DNA of 64,000 bases from JAHIYU01 sp964476155 (GTDB lineage: Bacteria; Krumholzibacteriota; Krumholzibacteriia; LZORAL124-64-63), in the NCBI GenBank assembly GCA_964476155.1, contig CAYYYS010000008.1, forward strand, positions 35,533-99,532, read 5' to 3'. The notes beneath the pieces were generated by a model that saw nothing but the letters and a program-made list of their open reading frames with translations, had not been told where the DNA came from and searched no databases. How positions within the stretch are numbered: the first letter of the stretch is position 1; each line of letters starts with the position of its first letter. The translations under genes and the position numbers were made by a program. This document shows positions 61,640 through 64,000 of the stretch, piece after piece.

Positions 61640-62287
61640 ATGCCACCCACTACCCGCCCCTTCCGTCCGGCCCTGATTATCGTGATTCTGCTGACGGCTC
61701 TCTTGTCCACGACTGCGACGGCCGACGACACCTACTACACCGTCCGCCAAGGCGACTACCTCTTCCGCATCGCCGAACGATTCGGCACATCCATCGCCCA
61801 ACTCAAACGCGACAACGGCCTGACCGGCGACCTGATCTACCCCGAACAGAAACTGCGCATCTCCGGCCTCTTCTCACGGTTCACCTCGGCCGATATCGTC
61901 TGGCGATCACCCTATGCCGGCCGCGCGGGGGAGACCCTGCGCCCCTTCGGGAACCTGGCCAATGGTTCGGTCACAACCCGCCACAGCGGCCTGGACATGG
62001 CCTACCCCCGGAGTTCGCGCATCACCGCACCGGCTCACGGCGTGATCCGCTACGTGGGCGAACAGGATGGTTACGGTTTGTTGATGATTCTTGATCACGG
62101 CGCCGATTATGCCACCGTTCTCGGCCCCTTCGATGCACAGCACGTCTACGTTGAATCCGGCCAGATCGTCACGCGCGGTGACGGGCTGGGCTTGACCGGC
62201 GCACCCGTGGAGACCGGCCGGCCCTATCTCCATATCGAACTCCGACACAAAAACGAAGCCGTCGATCCCGCGCGCCTGATGCGCTGA
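61640..62287 (+). CDS. LysM / M23 (LytM) domain exported protein, NlpD/EnvC-like, with altered active site
   Basis: Exported 215-residue protein. Signal peptide at 1-28 (hydrophobic IIVILLTALLST, TATADD cleavage region). One LysM peptidoglycan-binding module at ~32-75 (YTVRQGDYLFRIAERFGTS). The M23 domain occupies ~100-210: H115-xxx-D119 and H198 keep the three zinc ligands, but the catalytic His of the HxH motif is Tyr196 (YLH instead of HLH). It may therefore be an amidase activator of the NlpD/EnvC kind rather than an endopeptidase. It follows surE-pcm, as nlpD does in E. coli, though a tRNA and terminator intervene. A TTGACA at 61544 might belong to its promoter, but no clear -10 follows. 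Confidence 0.88.
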   Translation: MPPTTRPFRPALIIVILLTALLSTTATADDTYYTVRQGDYLFRIAERFGTSIAQLKRDNGLTGDLIYPEQKLRISGLFSRFTSADIVWRSPYAGRAGETLRPFGNLANGSVTTRHSGLDMAYPRSSRITAPAHGVIRYVGEQDGYGLLMILDHGADYATVLGPFDAQHVYVESGQIVTRGDGLGLTGAPVETGRPYLHIELRHKNEAVDPARLMR

Positions 62288-62298
62288 CTGGAGCCCCC

Positions 62299-62823
62299 AT
62301 GGATCTGAAGACCGTCATCCGCAACGTACCCGATTTCCCCGTGCCGGGAATCCTGTTCCGCGACATCACGCCGGTGCTCGAATCGCCGGGCGCCTTTCGA
62401 GCCGCTCTCGCCCAGCTCGTCGAGGCGGTGGCCGGCGTGGAGTTCGATTCCATCGCGGCTCTCGAGTCGCGCGGGTTCCTTTTCGGCGCGCCGATGGCGC
62501 GACAGCTGGGCAAGCCGTTGGTCATCCTGCGCAAGCCCGGCAAGCTGCCCGGCGAGCTGGAGTCGGTCAGTTACGACCTGGAGTACGGCTCGGCCACCCT
62601 GGAGGCTCATACTGATTCAATCGGCGCGGGAGACAGGGTTCTGGTCGTGGACGATCTGTTGGCCACCGGCGGTACCGCCGCCGCAGCCGGCCAATTGGTG
62701 ACCAAGCTCGCAGGACAGGTTGCGGCCTATCTTTTCCTGGTGGAATTGACCGACCTGGAGGGCCGGGCCGGCCTGGGCGCCACACCGATATTTTCTCTTG
62801 TCAAATATGACGGGGACGGCTAG
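62299..62823 (+). CDS. apt: Adenine phosphoribosyltransferase
   Basis: Salvages adenine to AMP with PRPP. The N-terminal IRNVPDFPVPGILFRDITPVL is highly typical (IRNVPDFPVPGILFRDITP); AALESRGFLFGAPMA and the PRPP-binding VLVVDDLLATGGTAAA complete the signature. 174 residues. It lies 11 nt after the LysM/M23 gene and is probably co-transcribed with it. Together with purC, purH and guaA it shows both de novo and salvage purine routes. Confidence 0.97.
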   Translation: MDLKTVIRNVPDFPVPGILFRDITPVLESPGAFRAALAQLVEAVAGVEFDSIAALESRGFLFGAPMARQLGKPLVILRKPGKLPGELESVSYDLEYGSATLEAHTDSIGAGDRVLVVDDLLATGGTAAAAGQLVTKLAGQVAAYLFLVELTDLEGRAGLGATPIFSLVKYDGDG

Positions 62824-62944
62824 CTTCCGAATCCGGCCTTCACCGGTGTTCACGGACGGCGATTTCGACGCAACAGCTATAAACTGTAAAGTTGAAACCA
62901 CAGGATTCGGGTCGATGGAGACTTGGATCGATGAAGTACTTGGG

Positions 62945-63021
62945 GCCCCAGTAGCTCAGCTGGATAGAGCACTGGTTTCCTAAACCAGGGGTCACAGGTT
63001 CGAGCCCTGTCTGGGGTACCA
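62945..63021 (+). tRNA. tRNA-Arg (anticodon CCT)
   Basis: Complete 77-nt cloverleaf with encoded CCA. Acceptor GCCCCAG/CTGGGGT (first pair G-T); D-stem GCTC/GAGC; anticodon stem CTGGT/ACCAG, loop TTCCTAA, anticodon CCT (reads AGG); T-arm ACAGG-TTCGAGC-CCTGT. It follows apt by about 120 nt, a gap with no clear promoter. Confidence 0.95.
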
Positions 63022-63033
63022 TCCAGAACGCAG

Positions 63034-63059
63034 CAGCCGCGATCTACTGATCGCGGCTG
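63034..63059 (+). terminator. Hairpin after tRNA-Arg
   Basis: CAGCCGCGATC (63034-63044) and GATCGCGGCTG (63049-63059) form a perfect 11-bp stem with a TACT loop. The T-tract is poor (GTCTTG). It separates the tRNA from a convergent gene. Confidence 0.7.
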
Positions 63060-63086
63060 GTCTTGTATGGGCCATAGAGCGGATAA

Positions 63087-63467
63087 TCAGGTTTTCAGGT
63101 CGAGATCCACGAAGCCATGATGCTCCATGACCGCCACATATCGCCACACGCGCTCCTGGGCCTGCTCAGTATCCTCGGGGAAGGCCGCTTCGAAGATCGT
63201 CGCCAGATCGGCCACCGTCCGTACACCATCGATATTGCGCCAGATCAAACACCCGCGATCATCCAGATCGACCTTCACATGGGCCCTATGGGCGGGAAGC
63301 CGCGGCTGCAGCAGACGGCCCAGGATGGCTCCCTTGAAACGGGGATCGAGCAGGCGTATACCCTTGTCCGGAGTGTCCTCGTGCTCAATGCGGCGCGAAG
63401 GAATAATCCGGCTGACCCCGTGGCCTTCCCACGCCGCAGGTTCACGCTTATTGCCGATTCCGAACAT
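63087..63467 (-). CDS. PqqD-like peptide-chaperone-fold protein
   Basis: Predicted 126-residue protein starting MFGIGNK. The C-terminal ~65 residues match the PqqD/RRE fold: a (V)DLDDRGCLIWRNIDGVRTV core, then ADLATIFEAAF and a helix ending VMEHHGFVDLDL (quoted in pieces). PqqD proteins bind leader peptides for radical SAM maturases, but no maturase or precursor peptide gene is nearby, so this is probably one of the stand-alone PqqD-like proteins of unknown role. The start at 63467 has GGAG five nt upstream and lies downstream of the predicted promoter; the longer frame back to 63554 would run through that promoter. Confidence 0.75.
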   Translation of the reverse strand: MFGIGNKREPAAWEGHGVSRIIPSRRIEHEDTPDKGIRLLDPRFKGAILGRLLQPRLPAHRAHVKVDLDDRGCLIWRNIDGVRTVADLATIFEAAFPEDTEQAQERVWRYVAVMEHHGFVDLDLKT

Positions 63468-63515
63468 ATGGACTCCATCCATTCCGACCAACTCCCGAAA
63501 CCCATGAGTCGACGG

Positions 63516-63544
63516 AACGTAGCACTCTAGCCTGGAATGGACAA
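63516..63544 (-). promoter_or_regulatory. Promoter of the PqqD-like gene (extended -10)
   Basis: On the minus strand: TTGTCC (63544-63539), 17 bp, TACGTT (63521-63516) preceded by TGC. Transcription would start near 63509, about 42 nt before the chosen start codon. Confidence 0.5.
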
Positions 63545-63566
63545 GTCGCCGCATCGGCGTTAAACT
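63538..63566 (+). promoter_or_regulatory. Promoter of the small membrane-protein gene, overlapping the divergent -35
   Basis: TGGACA (63538-63543, 5/6) and TAAACT (63561-63566, 4/6) are 17 bp apart. The -35 shares five bases with the -35 of the opposite promoter. The start point near 63573 leaves a short leader. Confidence 0.45.
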
Positions 63567-63599
63567 GCAAATCGAACGTCAGACATGGGGGAGAAGATC

Positions 63600-63965
63600 G
63601 TGCAGGAATCAAGCTTCAACGAGCGGTGGCTGGGCGCGCTGTGCTACGTCAGCTTCTTCGTCTTTATTCCCATATTCACCGTAAAGGACAAGAGTGATTT
63701 CCTGTTGGCGCATTGCCGCCAGGGGTTCGCCTTGTTCTTCGCGGAGGTTGTTCTCTATATCATCCTGAATATCGTGGAGTCCACCATCGGCCGCTTGCCG
63801 ATCATCGGCCTGTTGCTGACCATCATTTTGCACTTGGCGGCCATGATTATTTGCCTGGGCTTGTCGGTCATCGGGTTCGTCAAGGCCCTGTCCGGCGAAG
63901 AGTGCCGCTTGCCGATCATCGATGAATTCGCCGATCGGGTTCCCATCAAGGGGATATGTCCTTGA
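63600..63965 (+). CDS. Small membrane protein (DUF4870/Tic20-like)
   Basis: A 121-residue protein with three to four hydrophobic segments: WLGALCYVSFFVFIPIF, FALFFAEVVLYIILNIV, and a long IIGLLLTIILHLAAMIICLG stretch. This layout (short soluble start, WLGALCYV(S), HCRQGFALF between helices) is that of DUF4870-like proteins. Function unknown. GTG 63600 has GGGGGAG about six nt upstream; ATG 63585 is in frame and would add five residues. It is divergent from the PqqD-like gene and the last gene of the window. Confidence 0.72.
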   Translation: MQESSFNERWLGALCYVSFFVFIPIFTVKDKSDFLLAHCRQGFALFFAEVVLYIILNIVESTIGRLPIIGLLLTIILHLAAMIICLGLSVIGFVKALSGEECRLPIIDEFADRVPIKGICP

Positions 63966-64000
63966 CTCCAGTGACCCCAACGGGTAGTGGTTTGATGCAT

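Noticed and set aside
63468..63554. Upstream extension of the PqqD-like gene to 63554
   Set aside because: It would start upstream of the predicted promoter and transcription start (near 63509), and the extra residues have no family similarity.

Overview
The window is a gene-dense (coding on almost every base), GC-rich bacterial chromosome segment carrying mostly housekeeping genes. It reads as a Gram-negative (diderm) organism from a poorly sampled lineage, plausibly within or near the FCB group (Krumholzibacteriota/Eisenbacteria-like). The basis for that inference is: a secreted M6-type protease ending in a FlgD/T9SS-like sorting domain, a Bacteroidota-style Big_5 lipoprotein, LapA/LapB and SPOR proteins, and a mixture of gene orders otherwise typical of Firmicutes (topA-trmFO-xerC-hslVU; DUF512-der-plsY-gpsA) and of Proteobacteria (smg-topA, lapA-lapB, surE-pcm-LysM/M23). 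Taxonomy is inferred from content only. No prophage, CRISPR array, plasmid or complete insertion sequence was seen.

Layout. 1-9.8 kb: tail of a GGDEF protein, comEC, a purine operon (purC-purH-guaA) and a secreted metalloprotease. 9.8-16 kb: Slt-type lytic transglycosylase lipoprotein, a CTP-dependent lipid kinase, secA. 15.8-23.1 kb: smg-like gene, topA, trmFO, xerC, hslV, hslU in one tight run. 23.1-28 kb: argF, a lipoprotein and the lysine/peptidoglycan genes dapF-dapA-dapB, closed by a perfect hairpin facing a convergent rpsT. 28-31 kb: uvrC-xerD. 31-40.2 kb: trpS, scpA-scpB-rluB, hisC-aroF, a cmk-plsC fusion gene and rpsA, ended by a strong terminator. 40.2-43 kb: the tRNA methylthiotransferases mtaB and miaB. 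43-48.2 kb: lapA-lapB-SPOR protein-mutS. 48.3-53.4 kb: a GAF/degenerate-GGDEF sensor protein, mutL, miaA, tRNA-Gly. 53.5-58.4 kb: DUF512 radical SAM protein, der, plsY, gpsA, a MerR-like regulator. 58.5-64 kb: two tRNA-Pro genes, a glycosyltransferase, surE-pcm-COG2426 membrane protein, a LysM/M23 protein, apt, tRNA-Arg, and a divergent pair (PqqD-like / small membrane protein).

Functionally the genes group into nucleotide metabolism (purC, purH, guaA, apt, cmk), DNA maintenance (topA, xerC, xerD, uvrC, mutS, mutL, scpAB), tRNA modification (trmFO, mtaB, miaB, miaA; MiaA makes the i6A that MiaB thiolates), translation (rpsT, rpsA, trpS, der, rluB, four tRNAs), envelope and phospholipid synthesis (plsY, gpsA, plsC, lipid kinase, LapAB, SPOR, lytic enzymes, dap genes) and proteostasis/secretion (hslUV, secA, pcm).

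The most noteworthy points are regulatory and architectural rather than a new gene system. A recurring promoter form has a TGN-extended -10 (TGN-TANNNT), in four cases 17 bp from a TTGACA-like box. The divergent pair at 63.5 kb appears to share a single overlapping -35 region. An 18-bp palindrome sits in the spacer of the sensor gene's promoter. A 45-bp CTAG-bounded inverted repeat looks like a miniature element. There is a Cmk-PlsC fusion, and a LysM/M23 protein that keeps its zinc ligands but has Tyr in place of the catalytic His.
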